This document shows positions 33,383 to 44,888 of a stretch of 64,000 nt of DNA, in pieces (the stretch's first letter is position 1; each line of letters begins with the position of its first letter). A program made the translations under genes and the position numbers. The DNA is from Metellina segmentata (lineage: Eukaryota; Arthropoda; Arachnida; Araneae; Tetragnathidae): assembly GCA_947359465.1 (NCBI GenBank), contig OX375873.1, forward strand, positions 91,285,978 to 91,349,977, given 5' to 3'. Under the pieces are notes generated by a model, which saw nothing but the letters and a program-made list of their open reading frames with translations, was not told where the DNA came from and ran no database searches.

Positions 33383-33845
33383 ATGTTCTTCACACCCACC
33401 CGTATTGGACATACTAGGATCACCCATAGACACCTCCTCCTCGGAGAAGATCATCCCATCTGCAATTACTGTATCTGTCCACTAACCGTAAAACACATTT
33501 TAGTAGAATGCTCTCATTTTAATAGGCAACGACTTAAACATTTTAATTCTTTTACTTTGGTTTTAGAAGACATGATTGGAGAGAATCCTCATCCAAATAT
33601 TTTTAACTTCTTACATGACATTGGGTTCATATATCACATATAACTTTATATAGTATTCATTTTAGTAAACTTTTTACAAGACATTGGTTTTATCCATCAC
33701 GTATATTTTTATATAGTATTTACTCATTATGTTTTGACATATCTCCTTTCATTATTATATTATGTATCTGGTTTTTTTTATCTTGAGTTTGGCATAATAT
33801 GTCCCAAGAGGACTCAATGCCACAAAACCAAATCCAATCCAATCC
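33383..33845 (+). pseudogene. Jockey-type LINE, C-terminus and 3' end
   Basis: The frame to 33643 reads TRIGHTRITHRHLLLGEDHP and CNYCICPLTVKHILVECSHF. This is the conserved C-terminal region after the RNase H/reverse transcriptase part of jockey-like non-LTR elements, with its CCHC-like C.yC....tv.HIL..C pattern. About 180 bases of 3' UTR follow, ending in a short (AATCC)n tail at 33825-33842, as expected for target-primed insertion. The copy is severely 5'-truncated. Confidence 0.8.
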
Positions 33846-33943
33846 AATCTTCACACCCACCAATTTGTATCGCTAATGGACAACTCCTTCTTGGTGCGTC
33901 AATTTTTGTTTGTTTTAGAGTTTATGAGCGTCTTTTCGCGTCT
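33846..33943 (+). repeat. Second short jockey-type fragment after the (AATCC)n tail
   Basis: CTTCACACCCACC followed by GGACAACTCCTTCTTGG echoes the start of the preceding LINE fragment (33387-33445) in the same frame, suggesting a second, more degraded copy of the same C-terminal region. Confidence 0.4.
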
Positions 33944-34170
33944 CGTGGACCGATCATATGATGAATGTTAGGTTCCACCCAGCAGACGAAAGTAGTTTAA
34001 GAGTCATGTTACTACTAATTCTATTGATATGAACCTGGACACATATAAAAATTTTACTATTTCTTACTCTACTTTTATATTTCCGCAATGGTTGCTGGCG
34101 CACCCCAGAGTCATGCAACCCCGAATTTTTTAAGAACAAAACACATTCAATATACTGTAACATACTATTA
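33944..34170. repeat. Dispersed repeat R3, copy 1
   Basis: GTGGACCGATCATATGATGA and CCACCCAGCAGACGAAAG match 52935-52985 (GACCAATCAGACGATGA, CCATCCGGCAGACGAAAG). Similarity trails off to TACTGTAAC at both right ends. Confidence 0.55.
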
Positions 34171-36665
34171 CTTTTTCTATTCAAATATTATGTTGATAGA
34201 AAGATCCAGTTAGAATAATCTACCTGTATTAGAGTACACTCTTTTCTAACGATTCATGTAATAATTTACATTTTTTTACTCAAAACATTTCACTATAATT
34301 TATATGAGAAATTTGCTTAAAGAAACTTTTAAGTAACGTCAAGGAATAATGAAGTTGTGAAAGCTATTTTACATTTAAAAATAATTATTTTACGGAAAGC
34401 AAAAATTGAATAAAATTATTGCTGAACAGAATTTTTAAAGTTATAAACGCTATTTTACAATTGAAAATAATTATTTTAAAAGGAAAACCAAAATCGAATA
34501 AAATTATTGCCTTTTTATAAAATTATTGTCTTTATCCGGCCAAAAGTTATCGATTCTTTTATTTCAGTGTCTCTCAATACTTCAAATGTCCTAGTTTCTC
34601 TGCTTAATAGATCAATGTAATTTTAAATATTATACATAAAATGTATTCTATGAATAAAAAATATCGTCTGAGCGTCCCGAGATATCCGAGTAGTATAGTT
34701 GCCTTTACCCTCAAACATGTGCTTTTAATGACCTACTAAACACATATTTCTAAAGAATTTACTGCTTTCTAGCTTTAGAAAGATTTTTTATTGGTCTTTT
34801 CCTTAGATTAGAACCCTCTGGAACAATTTTATTGTTCCTTTCTTGAGAATATTTTGGAACGATCCTATATATTTGTCTATTCTGTAGAATATAATCATTT
34901 TGAAATTTTCTACTGGTCCTTTCCATACATACAATCTTACTTTATTTATTGCTTTTTTTTAATAGAATCCTTTGGATTTTATAGGTATAAACGGTTAAAA
35001 GGAATATAGAAGTCACACAGGGAAGGATATAGTTTGCAATCTGCAATTATTATGCACGTGGACCATTTAAAGGGTTAAGCTCATTTTTTAAAATACAAGA
35101 TGGAAAAAATAAACGTGAAGAAAGATAAAGGATTACCGGGTCACATTCAAAGGACTAGAAACACTTCTAGTAAGAAAAAGCTGGAAAAAATATGTCATTT
35201 TGTTTAATAGGAAAAGTTATACTTCACCAGGTGGTTCTAACGACCACCTTATAGAACGCCAAATTGGAATGTTGGACATAAAATGTCCTTTCATCCAACT
35301 ACTTCATAAAAGAGAAAAGTAAAAACAATTTACTAAGGCTTACTGAACAAATTATCTTGGTTGCCAGTTTAATAGTTCAATAAAATTCGAACACGTTTTT
35401 ATTAGTGATTTGAAGATTTTCCGTTGATTTAATTGCTATTTGTTTTGTTTTTGTATGGAAGAACTGACGTATAGAAAACTATAAGGTATAAGCAACTGTA
35501 CTATAAGGCTATCTAATCATAACTTGTGGTTGCACCAATTAAAATAGTAGATTTTTTAAAGTAAATTAAGTATTACATTGAAAGAATTTACGTTTGAACT
35601 GAATTCAAAATTTCCTTTGAGATTCTAAATTTCCAGCCTTCAATGCACTTAATCAAATATTTTATTCAAAACGCGAAAAAATGTTTCTTGTATATAATTA
35701 TTTCAATGACAGGATTAAAAGATCTTTCTTCAAAGAAATAAAACAAGATATTAATAATTTAAAATTGGTGCTTTCAGAACATTCTATAGTAACAAAAAAC
35801 TACTTGAACTAGTGAATAACATATTAATTGAAATATTCTTACTCAAAACAAAATAATTCAAAACTGGTTGTAAAAATTCTAAGGAGCTAATTTTTTATCT
35901 TACTAAGCAAAAATCTCAGAAGGAACTCCCTTTTATAATATTTTCCTAGCCATGTTTTTTTAAGAAAATTTAATTCAGTAACACAATTTTGTTTAGCAAG
36001 TCTTCCATTTAATACTGCCAATTTCAAAGATAAAATGTTTTATTTTGAAAATTAAAATAGATAGTTTGTGGATAGATTTAATTGGTGATTCTAGGAGAAA
36101 ATTAAAAACGAAATAATTATATCCTTATTAAATTAGGTACCTTTTATTTTTTTTCTTTCAATTTTTGCATTTTAATTTTTTAGCTGTTCATGTACAAATT
36201 GAATTTTTATCATCCATAAGCTAATATTACTAATTTTCTAAAATTACTATTGCTCACTAATTACATAGTACTACTGAATAGTTATAAACTCCGATAGGCT
36301 ATAGAAATATAACTCTATACATTTACAAAACTTAATTCTGAAAGACACTATGCTTATGAGCGAGACTATTTTTTCACTATGAAATGAAACTATATAATAT
36401 TTATTTCTCTGCATTCTTCTCTTAAGAGGATATTAAATTTCTTTCTGCAACTGTTGTGGTTACCACTGTTAATATTCAGCTAATTTAATTTTATACTTAA
36501 TTAGTTACTTATAATTATGTACCACTGTTTACGTTTGCAAGTATTTTTCAATTAACTTTCATACTCATTACATAATGAGTTGTTTTCCTCTTGAAATGTT
36601 TTAAAACTGATTTTATGTGCTGAAAACAAATATAACGTTAGTTTTTGCCCATCACCTCTGTCTCC
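34171..36665. other. Long AT-rich spacer, no gene seen
   Basis: About 2.5 kb without a supported frame, transposon terminus or shared repeat. One small hairpin AGGTGGT-TCTAACG-ACCACCT lies at 35229-35249. Confidence 0.5.
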
Positions 36666-37010
36666 GTCTGTCTTCCCAACAGGAAATGGAATCTTCTATC
36701 AGGACAACGCCCCATGTAACAAGTCTCGGATTGTGTTGGAGTGGTTCGAGGAGCATACTGATGAATTCCACTTAATGTCCTGGCCACCTAACTCGCCGGG
36801 CATAATCCAATAGAGCACATTTGGGGTGTCATGGAGCGGCAGCTCAGAGCTCAAACACCACCATATCCGAATATCTCGACTTTGCGTGACCGTTGCTTAG
36901 ACATTTGGTACAACCGGTCTCCAGTGATGTACCAAGAACTTGTGGCATCTATGCCCAGGCGAGTTGCAGCTGTTTTGCAGGCCAATAGTTGACATCAACT
37001 TATCTATATA
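36666..37010 (+). pseudogene. Tc1-family transposase 3' fragment
   Basis: Reads GNGIFYQDNAPC at about 36683, with the second catalytic Asp in QDNAPC, then WPPNSPG and an interrupted IIQ-stop where NPIEH is expected (one base lost). The last third (MPRRVAAVLQANS) is in another frame and ends near 36990. About one third of a normal enzyme is present; no termini recognised. Confidence 0.75.
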
Positions 37011-37418
37011 CAGTGACATCACAATTCAGCCATTTACAGGGACATTCTTACAAACTCGTCTTCTCACAGTCTTAATCATTAAAATTTTAGTTTAGAGTCC
37101 TTTATATTTTTCGGCCCTTCTATAATTAGCTCTCATCTATCATATATGAATTGAAACGCACAAATTAACATTTATTGGAATTTTTATCATCAACGTGCTA
37201 AATCGCGTTAAAAAAAAGTCCAGTGATATCACACTCGGAAAACGTATATGAAACATGTTTCCATCGCAGGAAATTCTACTGCAAACTTCATCTAGCTTGA
37301 CAAAAAAAAAAGACTCATATCAGAAATTTTTTTAGAAATGACAAGCTTCTCATGAATTAAAAGGACAAACGAAGTATGTCAGTACCACAATGTATTTTAC
37401 GTCCTTGATCTAATTGTA
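37011..37418. other. Spacer, no gene seen
   Basis: Nothing recognised between the Tc1 fragment and the next element. Confidence 0.5.
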
Positions 37419-38295
37419 CAGGATGTTTCAGAAAGGACTCTCTTGCTCTGAAATGACATAACTACGAAACCGCGATAGATACAAATCTGAAGCAAGTGGT
37501 ACTACAATTAATGGGCAGGTATGGAATTTGAAAAGACGGGTTTAAAAATGTCTTAAAATTGTGGCTAGTAAATGGCGCTGCAGTTTTTGTGAGCGTGATA
37601 TACAGCTCAGAAGGTATTTTTCTAACTTCTGTCTCTTCCACTGGCAAAACGTGGCAGGAAGTTTGTAGTTTCAATGAATACATGACCATCTTCATGAAGT
37701 CATGTATTCATTTGAACAACGATGATGCACCAGACACTTCATGGTTTATACAAGATGGCGCTCGACCGCACCGTACTTCTGCAGTGTTCACCTTCTTTCA
37801 TGAATATTTAGTGACAGAGTCTTTGCTCTAAATTATTCCAAAGAAAACGCCACTGGAATAGATTGGCCTCCATACTCCCCGGATCTCAATCCATGCGACT
37901 TCTTTCACTGTTACTATTTGAAGGATATTGTTTACAGTATGTGAGTCCTCAAAGGCTAGAACAGTTCATCTATGTATCCATTTCAGTGCACACATTGCGG
38001 TAGGTGACGTCAAACTTCTCCTTTCGCTTTTGAGTCAAGTGAATGTTGTTCAAGGCCATTTCGAAACCATTGCAATGTGATTTGGCGCTTGTTTACGAAT
38101 GACAATTTACACACTTAGGAGAAAGAATAGAGATTGCAGCGCCATCTAGTATCCAGAATTGTAACTAATTTGTAAACCGATCTATTTCAAATTCCAGGCC
38201 TGTTCATAAAACGCACTACTTGTTTCATCTTTCTATTTATCCTGTTACGTAGTTATTTCAGTTCAAAGTTAGGGAGTCCTTTCTGAAGCACCCTG
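37419..38295 (+). mobile_element. mariner-type element, internally deleted, both termini present
   Basis: TA at 37417-37418 and 38296-38297. Left end CAGGATGTTTCAGAAAGGAC, right end inverted CAGGGTGCTTCAGAAAGGAC, with similarity extending about 50 bases. At 877 bp it lacks the N-terminal half of the transposase. Confidence 0.88.
37559..37985 (+). pseudogene. mariner-type transposase, C-terminal half
   Basis: WFIQDGARPHRTSAVFTFF at 37741-37797 carries the second catalytic Asp (QDGARPHRT). After a frame change at about 37828 comes GIDWPPYSPDLNPCDFFH, in which Asp takes the third catalytic position as in mariner-type (DDxD) enzymes, then YYLKDIVY. The N-terminal DNA-binding domain and first catalytic Asp are missing. 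Stops follow at about 37940. Confidence 0.8.
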
Positions 38296-38297
38296 TA

Positions 38298-39264
38298 AAA
38301 TAAATATGTAATGCAAATAATAATTTTTTAACATTTTTTATGCTGCAATGAGAGACATTTTTCTTAAGGAACTATGATGGTTGTAATGTTTCTGACACTA
38401 CATACTTGGCTTATTTTTCAAATACGATTTCACGACTTCACCAACAAAACTTTAGAAGAATGAGTTACGAATTGATATATGATAATTGATTGGTCAATGT
38501 TGCTTAGATTAAACGCCGAAAACAACTATGAACTACACTTTAGGATAGCCCTGATATTGCGAGCGCATTTGGAACGCGGAAATAAAACTTTCGTAAGCCG
38601 GTCTGGTGATACTGAATATTCCTCTAAAAAATTTTGTTGATATTTTATGAGCTACTTACCTTCGTCAAAACAAAATTCTGTTCTTCAAACAATCTAAGTA
38701 AAGCATAAAACTGCCTGTGTCGGGTCCCCCAGGGAATTTGTTGTGTGATACCTTAATCAACATTTGAGCTCGGGCACTAGATGTTAAATAATTCAGAAAG
38801 AGACAACATTATTCCTATCTTAAATTACCAGCGGACTTCTGGGCTGATGAAGCCATTTCCGCAGAATGGCCAAGGTGATAAAAGTTGTTGGGTCCATTCA
38901 ATTAAGTGGTCCTTTTAAGCACATTCGCGGGTATAATCCGAGCGTTTGCGAGTTACGTACCAAAACGAGCTATCCAGAAGCAGCCCCAGAGTTAGGCATT
39001 AAGTTTCAACGGCGAAGCTTTGGAAGGTGGTTGGTTTTCGGCATTAAAGTAATTGAAATTAGAATACAAGGGGCTGTGGTGTAAGTGGTACCTCGTGGTC
39101 AAATTAACCACAGTAATCCAGTCTAATTTATGAGTGACATTTAATCTTCTACTAATGCGCATGACGAAGTCTTTCGTTTGGAACTGAAAAACAGTTAAGA
39201 TGGCACCATGCAATTACCCCAGAATATGAAAATAGTTAAGCTTAAAATATAATTTTCACTTTGG
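38298..39264. other. Spacer, no gene seen
   Basis: Includes a 72-codon plus-strand frame (38866-39084) with no recognised motif. Confidence 0.45.
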
Positions 39265-39440
39265 AGGCTGAAATAGCCCAGTTGTAAGGGTAACGAATCA
39301 GCACACGGAGGGAAACGTGTTCGAAACTAGATACAACCAAACACCGTCGTGTACATGGGGGCTGGTGAACGGTATATCTATCGTGGCCTCAAATGTCCTC
39401 ACGTTAGCGGGATGTAAAAGTTTTTAGAGTGGGACAAATT
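39265..39440 (+). repeat. tRNA-derived SINE, 5' part only
   Basis: A box-like AGCCCAGTTGTAAGGG, B box GTGTTCGAAACTAG, linker GGGGCTGGTGAACGG and TCAAATGTCCTCACGTTAGC. It stops at AGAGTGGGAC, lacking the 3' body. Confidence 0.75.
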
Positions 39441-39529
39441 TCTAAAACTTAAAAAATTTATAAAACTATGTTTTGATTTTCATTACCAAGGCCTAATGCA
39501 TATTCTGTTATTTGTCAAATATCGTTTAA

Positions 39530-39821
39530 CCCTCCAAGTGGTTTCGACGAGATATCTCGAGAGATTTTTCGAGATCTGACCAATGTTAATGACGAGATAT
39601 CTCGTCATCAAAACGTTGATGATTTTTTAATGATGACAAGATAATGATCTGGTCAGTTTTTTCTAATGACGAAATATCTCGTCATCAAAACGTTGATGAT
39701 TTTTTAATGACGACGAGATCAAGATCTGAGTCAGTTTTTTAATGACGAGATAACTCGTTCATCACTATCAAGGCAGTTCTGCTAATGATGAGATGCCTCG
39801 TCGCGACAGCTACCATAAGGG
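39530..39821. repeat. GATATC-palindrome TTAA element, copy E (best copy, 292 bp)
   Basis: TTAA at 39526-39529 and 39822-39825. Left end CCCTCCAAGTGGTTTCGACG, right end inverted CCCTTATGGTAGCTGTCGCG. Interior has CGAGATATCTCG twice (39547, 39593), variants CGAAATATCTCG (39669) and CGAGATAACTCG (39745), and a ~76-bp direct repeat containing ATCAAAACGTTGATGATTTT twice. Confidence 0.8.
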
Positions 39822-40090
39822 TTAATAACATCGAGTATCAATTCGGAATTTAGTTTTCCGAATAGTGTCGAAGCCAACTGACGTCAAGTTCAGAATATGT
39901 GTAGTAAGCCCGATTCGCAGCAGAAAATCTTCCGCCCACCTTAGTTGAGCAGACAATTATAAAAAATAAAGATCATGTATGCATCCATATACTCGCAGCA
40001 ACCTACAATTTTCTCTACAATCCTTCTTAACAGATTTGTTTCGATTGATACTAAATAAATACCAAGAGATGTCGTTTAACCCAACTATCC

Positions 40091-40092
<2 letters not shown>

Positions 40093-40136
<44 letters not shown>
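40093..40136. repeat. (AT)n microsatellite
   Basis: Uninterrupted AT dinucleotide run of about 21 units. Confidence 0.95.
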
Positions 40137-40138
<2 letters not shown>

Positions 40139-40745
40139 CACCTTGACATAGAACCTTGATTGTCCGAGGTAATGTGAAACGAGGTGACCTTGGATAACAA
40201 CACTAAACAGCCACTACGAAATAAAGAAAAAACCTTACTGCACTATATGTCAGAACGACAACTGAAAGAGTCTTAAAACTAGGATTAATAACACAATGAT
40301 TAACAAGGATAATTAAACAAGGATTAATAACACCTACAAAACCATTTTTTTTTGTTTGGTGCCTGGAATTTTTGAGCTGATTTTGACTACATTTGTTGTG
40401 CTGGTTTCAAATATGAAAACACCTTTTCTCTATGAGCTCTAGATTCAGCGTTGGTGACCCCCTTCTGGAATCAATCATTTACTCTCCAGAGTGGAACATT
40501 CCCTGCGTCCCTATTCTTTCACGATGTCACACTACATTAAGAAATATTTTATTATACAACTCATTGAGTAGTGGTTAAGTTAAGTTAAGTTTTTATGTGG
40601 CTTGGTTCCTGCTTTTTTCTTCCTTCTTCTCTGTACCGATATCAGCTCATTGTATGAAGCCATATTTATTGATATAATCTAGCGTTTACATCTAACATAA
40701 CTTACCTTCAAAGTTCTATGTTTTACTGATTGATGAAAAGAAAGA
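40137..40745. other. Spacer, no gene seen
   Basis: No recognised coding or repeat feature before the next pseudogene. Confidence 0.5.
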
Positions 40746-41112
40746 ATGAAATCCTGTCGAACAAATTGTTTTAATCATCCTGATGTATTTTGTTACATAT
40801 GTGGTGAGTACACTCTAAAAGAGACCAGAAAAGCCATTTAGGATTTTGTTGAAAGAGCTTACCTTGGGTACTTAGGCGTTACGCTAGGTGACCAAAATAA
40901 AGTTTGGGCTCCACACATTGTGTGCAAAACTTGTTTAGAACACGTACGACTTTGGACTAATGGGAAGAGAAGGGGTCTAAAATTTGGTGTCCTAATCTAA
41001 TGGTTTGGTGTGAACCCATAAACTATTGAGTCTCTCAAAAGAAGCATCTGAATTACTTGTTTCTAGATTAAATGATAAGTATCTACTTGATAGTGGAACA
41101 AAAATCACATTC

Positions 41113-41182
<70 letters not shown>

Positions 41183-42166
41183 GTGTGTGTGCGTGTGTGT
41201 ACTAGGGGAAATTATTTGCTATTTTTCTCTCATGAAAACGATCTTTTGTTTTGTCAAGTTGTTAGTGAACTGATAAAAATGGGTCTTCCTGAATATTTCC
41301 CAATTGATTGGCGACTGACAACTCTAAGCGGAAATTGAAGTGTGTACTTTTACACATTGGCAACAAATACGGGTCAATACCCATTGCTCACTCAACCAAA
41401 ATGAAACAAGATTATGATACCATAGCTTTGGTCACGGAGAAGATTAAATTTCACAAACATCAATGGATAATTTGCGTGTATTTAAAAATGGTTTTCTCCT
41501 TGGTCAGCAAGGAGGCTACACGAAATATCCTTGATTCTTGTGCCTAATTGATAGCAGAGCCAAACAATACCTCTGGATAAGAAAATACTAGCCTATGAGT
41601 GAGAACAGGGTTGTTGGAGAAAGAAATGGTAATTCGTGAACCCTTAGTCGGATGAGATAGAATCATTTTGCCTTCGCTGCATATAAAGCCTAGGGTTAAT
41701 TAAACAGTTCATGAAAGCTCTTGATTAGGATAACCCTTGCTTTGCTTACATAGGGCAAAAAATGCCAGGAATAAGTACATAAAAACTTAAAGCTGTAATG
41801 CTTGATAGTCCTCAAATCAGACAGCTCATAAACAATCCTCATTTAGTGGATTTCATGAATGTGACAGAGCGAAAAGAGTGGATCTAATTGGACCTTGTTA
41901 AGAACTTTCTGGGCAAACCCAAGGATAATATGAGCATAAAGGTTCATTTAATGCACAATTTCGATCTTTTCCAGGAAAATCGTGGCGATACTAGTGAAGA
42001 ACCAGGTCAACGATTTCACCAAGACATAAAGACAATGAAAGACCGATACCAGGGCAGATGGGATACTCATATGATGGCAGATTACTATTGGAATCTGCAA
42101 AGAGACAGTGTAAACAATGTTCACTCAAGAACTGCACACAAAATAAGCTATCGGAGAGGAACAAAT
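40746..42166 (+). pseudogene. Second unnamed multi-copy arthropod gene family, broken
   Basis: ATG at 40746 opens MKSCRTNCFNHPDVFCYICG and, past one stop and frame changes, WAPHIVCKTCLEHV: two Cys pairs like a small zinc-binding N-terminus. Further pieces are SELLVSRLNDKYLL (41045-41085), PIDWRLTTLSG (41305), LLHIGNKYGSIPIAHSTKMK (41350-41410), HQWIICVYLKMV (41459) and RFHQDIKTMKDRYQGRWDTH (42013-42075) with MMADYYWNLQRD. Their order matches what I recall as an uncharacterised protein present in many copies in spiders and other arthropods. The middle is invaded by a microsatellite at 41118-41200. Function unknown; repeated copies suggest a transposon-borne gene. Confidence 0.6.
41118..41200. 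repeat. Compound microsatellite (TA)n-(GTAT)n-(GT)n inside the pseudogene
   Basis: About 21 TA units, five GTAT units and an interrupted GT run in succession. It replaces part of the family's coding sequence, since recognisable protein segments resume on both sides. Confidence 0.95.
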
Positions 42167-42211
42167 AACTTTTCCTTTTGTTTTTATTCGATTCTTCTTA
42201 TTTCTAAGTAA

Positions 42212-43774
42212 TCCATTGTAGCTTTACGGGAGTGTTGTGCTGTGTTTCCTCCTTTCAATTATTTAAAGGTTTTACAAAATTTACTACGGAAAAGTTTTTT
42301 TAATTAAATGCCTATACCCAAAGCCCAAGTTAATGTGTTACCGTAAATAATGCTACTTGTCATACCTCACAAACAAGAGGTGATGAGCAATAACTAACGT
42401 CATATTTGTTTTCAGCGCATGAAAAACACATAAAATCAGTTTAAAAAACGGTGGCACCAAATTATGCTCTGGGCAGTGTAATCTCTGTTCGGATTTGTGA
42501 CACAATTTGTATTTACTGTGATAAATTTATAATGAACATGGACGTAAATTACGTACCTTCTGCACGCTTAAACGTTCCTTGACAGCATTTACACACGCGC
42601 AAACTACAGGCAATGTAGTCTTCATCGTCAACATCTGCATGTAGTCAACATCTTTCACATCAATGTATTTAAAACTACATTTTACATTTTCCTGTCGACG
42701 ATGAGATGTTTTTAACAAAGATTTGATAACGTTTTAATGATTGACATTATACAATGTTGTTTAATACATTTGAGCGATGGAATAAATGCCATCCATACCT
42801 AGAGAGCCTTTATGCTCTACAGGAAAGAAACTACTGTTTCAATATAAAACGTCTCAAAACTATCTAGTATAATCTCTTTGTCTAATATAACCAAACATTT
42901 GTCACTTCTCAAATAAAAAATTAAGCAGTAAATTTTAAAATTATAATAAAATGCTATAGGACTCATAAAGTTTATTTTTGAAGATAGATTATAATGATTA
43001 TTAATACTTGCTGCATTAATTCGTTACGTATACATTACCATTGTTTATAATTTACTATTGGAAATACTTACTCCCTTTTTATGCTTCATTTAAGTACTTT
43101 ATATTAAAGTATGATTTTGTATTTTTTTCATTGTTTTAATGATTAGTGGAAAAAGGATAGTGATCAATTTTATTTTTAATCTTACTTAAGTTCAAAAACT
43201 TAGTACTTCGTGAATTATTATTTAAAATTTATTGCTGGTGATGCATATAAATGTGTAATTTAGGAAATGGATAAATCAATGCTGTCAGCTCAAAACTTAT
43301 TTTTGCTGTCTTTTGAAGCAGAAAATCCTTAAGGTTAATGAAGTAATATTTGTTTTTACATGTCTATCTGTAGTAAAGTTGTTTATTTTTCCACCTGTAT
43401 AAGCGGCCTTACAGTACACAAAATGATTTGATAACTTTTCATAATTTGACCCTTTAGCTCTGTCATTTAAAATAAATACTTTTCTAGAGTTCACTATAAG
43501 GTGTTTTTATCTACGACATACTTAATTTCTTTTAAAATAATTTCAGATACTTGTTTTCATTTCTGTATTTGTTTACTAATAATTTTAGGATAAATAAAAA
43601 AATACACGGAATTTAAGCTACTTCAGTTTCATTATGTTATTAACGCTTAAATTTTTATTTTTTTGTTTCTCATTATTTTTTCGCTAATTTCCTTTCTTTT
43701 TGTCACGTAAGAAATTAATAACCTTTACCAACGCATATATTAAATTTTATTTTCAAATATATCTTATGAGGGTT
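42212..43774. other. AT-rich spacer, no gene seen
   Basis: No supported frame or repeat between the pseudogene and the SINE downstream of the CUB/LDLa gene. Confidence 0.5.
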
Positions 43775-43968
43775 TTTACGTTGCTCCGGGGAACACAACG
43801 AGAAATTAGTGAAGGTCCGGGAACAATCTCGAAACTAAAAATCCGGGAATAACATCTCGTAAGAACACCACGGTCAGATGACGAGGTCAACAACTGTGCT
43901 GGCACACTCCAATCTCCAAAATTACGCCAAGGTGTGATTTTGAGGCCAAATACACGCAGTGGCAGAAA
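43775..43968 (-). repeat. tRNA-derived SINE, body only, minus strand
   Basis: Plus-strand text GTTGCTCCGGGGAACACAAC, GGTCCGGGAACAATCTCG and CACGGTCAGATGACGAGG is the reverse complement of the SINE body. It lies just past the 3' end of the CUB/LDLa gene. Confidence 0.75.
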
Positions 43969-43980
43969 ATTCAACTGCAT

Positions 43981-43986
43981 TTTATT
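43981..43986 (-). promoter_or_regulatory. Candidate polyadenylation signal of the CUB/LDLa gene
   Basis: AATAAA on the minus strand about 115 bases after the stop at 44100. It is the closest such hexamer that I noted downstream. Confidence 0.4.
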
Positions 43987-44099
43987 TGAGTATATAACTC
44001 TTCAGTAGATAAAAACATTATACAATAGGTACTTCCAAAGAATATAAAAATTTTGGTTTCTTTCTCCGAATAAAAACAAATTAGTATACAGCTGTGCTT

Positions 44100-44888
44100 T
44101 CAGATTCTATGACGACGTACTCTGCATTTACGACATATAGTGAAAGTGAGGCAGAACGCCAGGCAGACACATATCCCGAGTCCGAACCCTATGACCCACC
44201 AGTACAGTTTGAAACTGTCTCTCGGCAGCACGCACAGCGTGGAGTCTTCGTCTGCTGTCTGTCCCAGACCCGGACAGTTGCTCACGCCATTGCAGACCAA
44301 CTCCCTGGTCAGGCAGGCCATGGACTGCGTGCACAGGAAGTCGCAGTCCTTGCCGAGGGACACCAGGGTGTCCGGGTTCGTCCGCGTGGGCAGAATCTGC
44401 AGCTGAGTCCACTGTACGGTGAAGTTGGGAGTCTTCTCCATCAGGCGAAGACTGACAGTGACGTCCGTCTCGAACAGTTCCTCCTTGTGCAGGAGGACCT
44501 CCTGAGTCTCGTCGTTCGGACACAGGACCACGCTGTTCACCATGACGTGGTCGGTGCTGCAGTTGCCGGGCTCCGGCAGTCCTTCGATCTTCAGGAGGAG
44601 GTCCATCCTGTGGAAGATCGGGATCTTCCACCTGCAGAAGATGGGGATGTCCGCGCACTGGCCGTCGGGGCATGTGCCAGGTCCCGATATCAGGGGTGGA
44701 AATGTGAGTAGGCCTTGGATGTCAAGCTCTAGGCGATCAGGGCCACATCTGGATTCAGTGTAAAAGATGTAGCTTCCATTGACGACGTGCTTTTGTGGGA
44801 GTTTCTTGTCCCAGGAGGTTTCAGCGTGTATGGAGAAGTGCATTAAGGGTCCCAATGATGTTAGAGTATGGCTTCGGTGTGTTGAGAC
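44100..44888 (-). CDS. CUB/LDLa gene, terminal exon (789 nt)
   Basis: Starts in phase 0 after TTTTTTATTTAG and ends TGA at 44100. It encodes the end of CUB-like module 3, a fourth module with CPDGQCADIPIFCRWKIPIF, the LDLa repeat (six Cys: CDFLC, MACL, LVCNGVSNC, DEDSTLC), and a membrane helix WWVIGFGLGICVCLAFCLTF. The cytoplasmic end is CRKCRVRRHRI. GC content is near 58 percent, far above the AT-rich flanks. The stop-free antisense frames here reflect this composition. Confidence 0.9.
   Translation of the reverse strand, partial: VSTHRSHTLTSLGPLMHFSIHAETSWDKKLPQKHVVNGSYIFYTESRCGPDRLELDIQGLLTFPPLISGPGTCPDGQCADIPIFCRWKIPIFHRMDLLLKIEGLPEPGNCSTDHVMVNSVVLCPNDETQEVLLHKEELFETDVTVSLRLMEKTPNFTVQWTQLQILPTRTNPDTLVSLGKDCDFLCTQSMACLTRELVCNGVSNCPGLGQTADEDSTLCVLPRDSFKLYWWVIGFGLGICVCLAFCLTFTICRKCRVRRHRI

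Noticed and set aside
34171..36665. Search for a gene in the longest featureless stretch
   Set aside because: Only short AT-rich frames without motif; left as spacer.
44094..44711. Long plus-strand open frame of about 205 codons, and other antisense frames over the same DNA
   Set aside because: It is antisense to the GC-rich terminal exon of the CUB/LDLa gene, whose frame shows CUB/LDLa cysteines and a membrane helix; the plus-strand product has no recognisable features.
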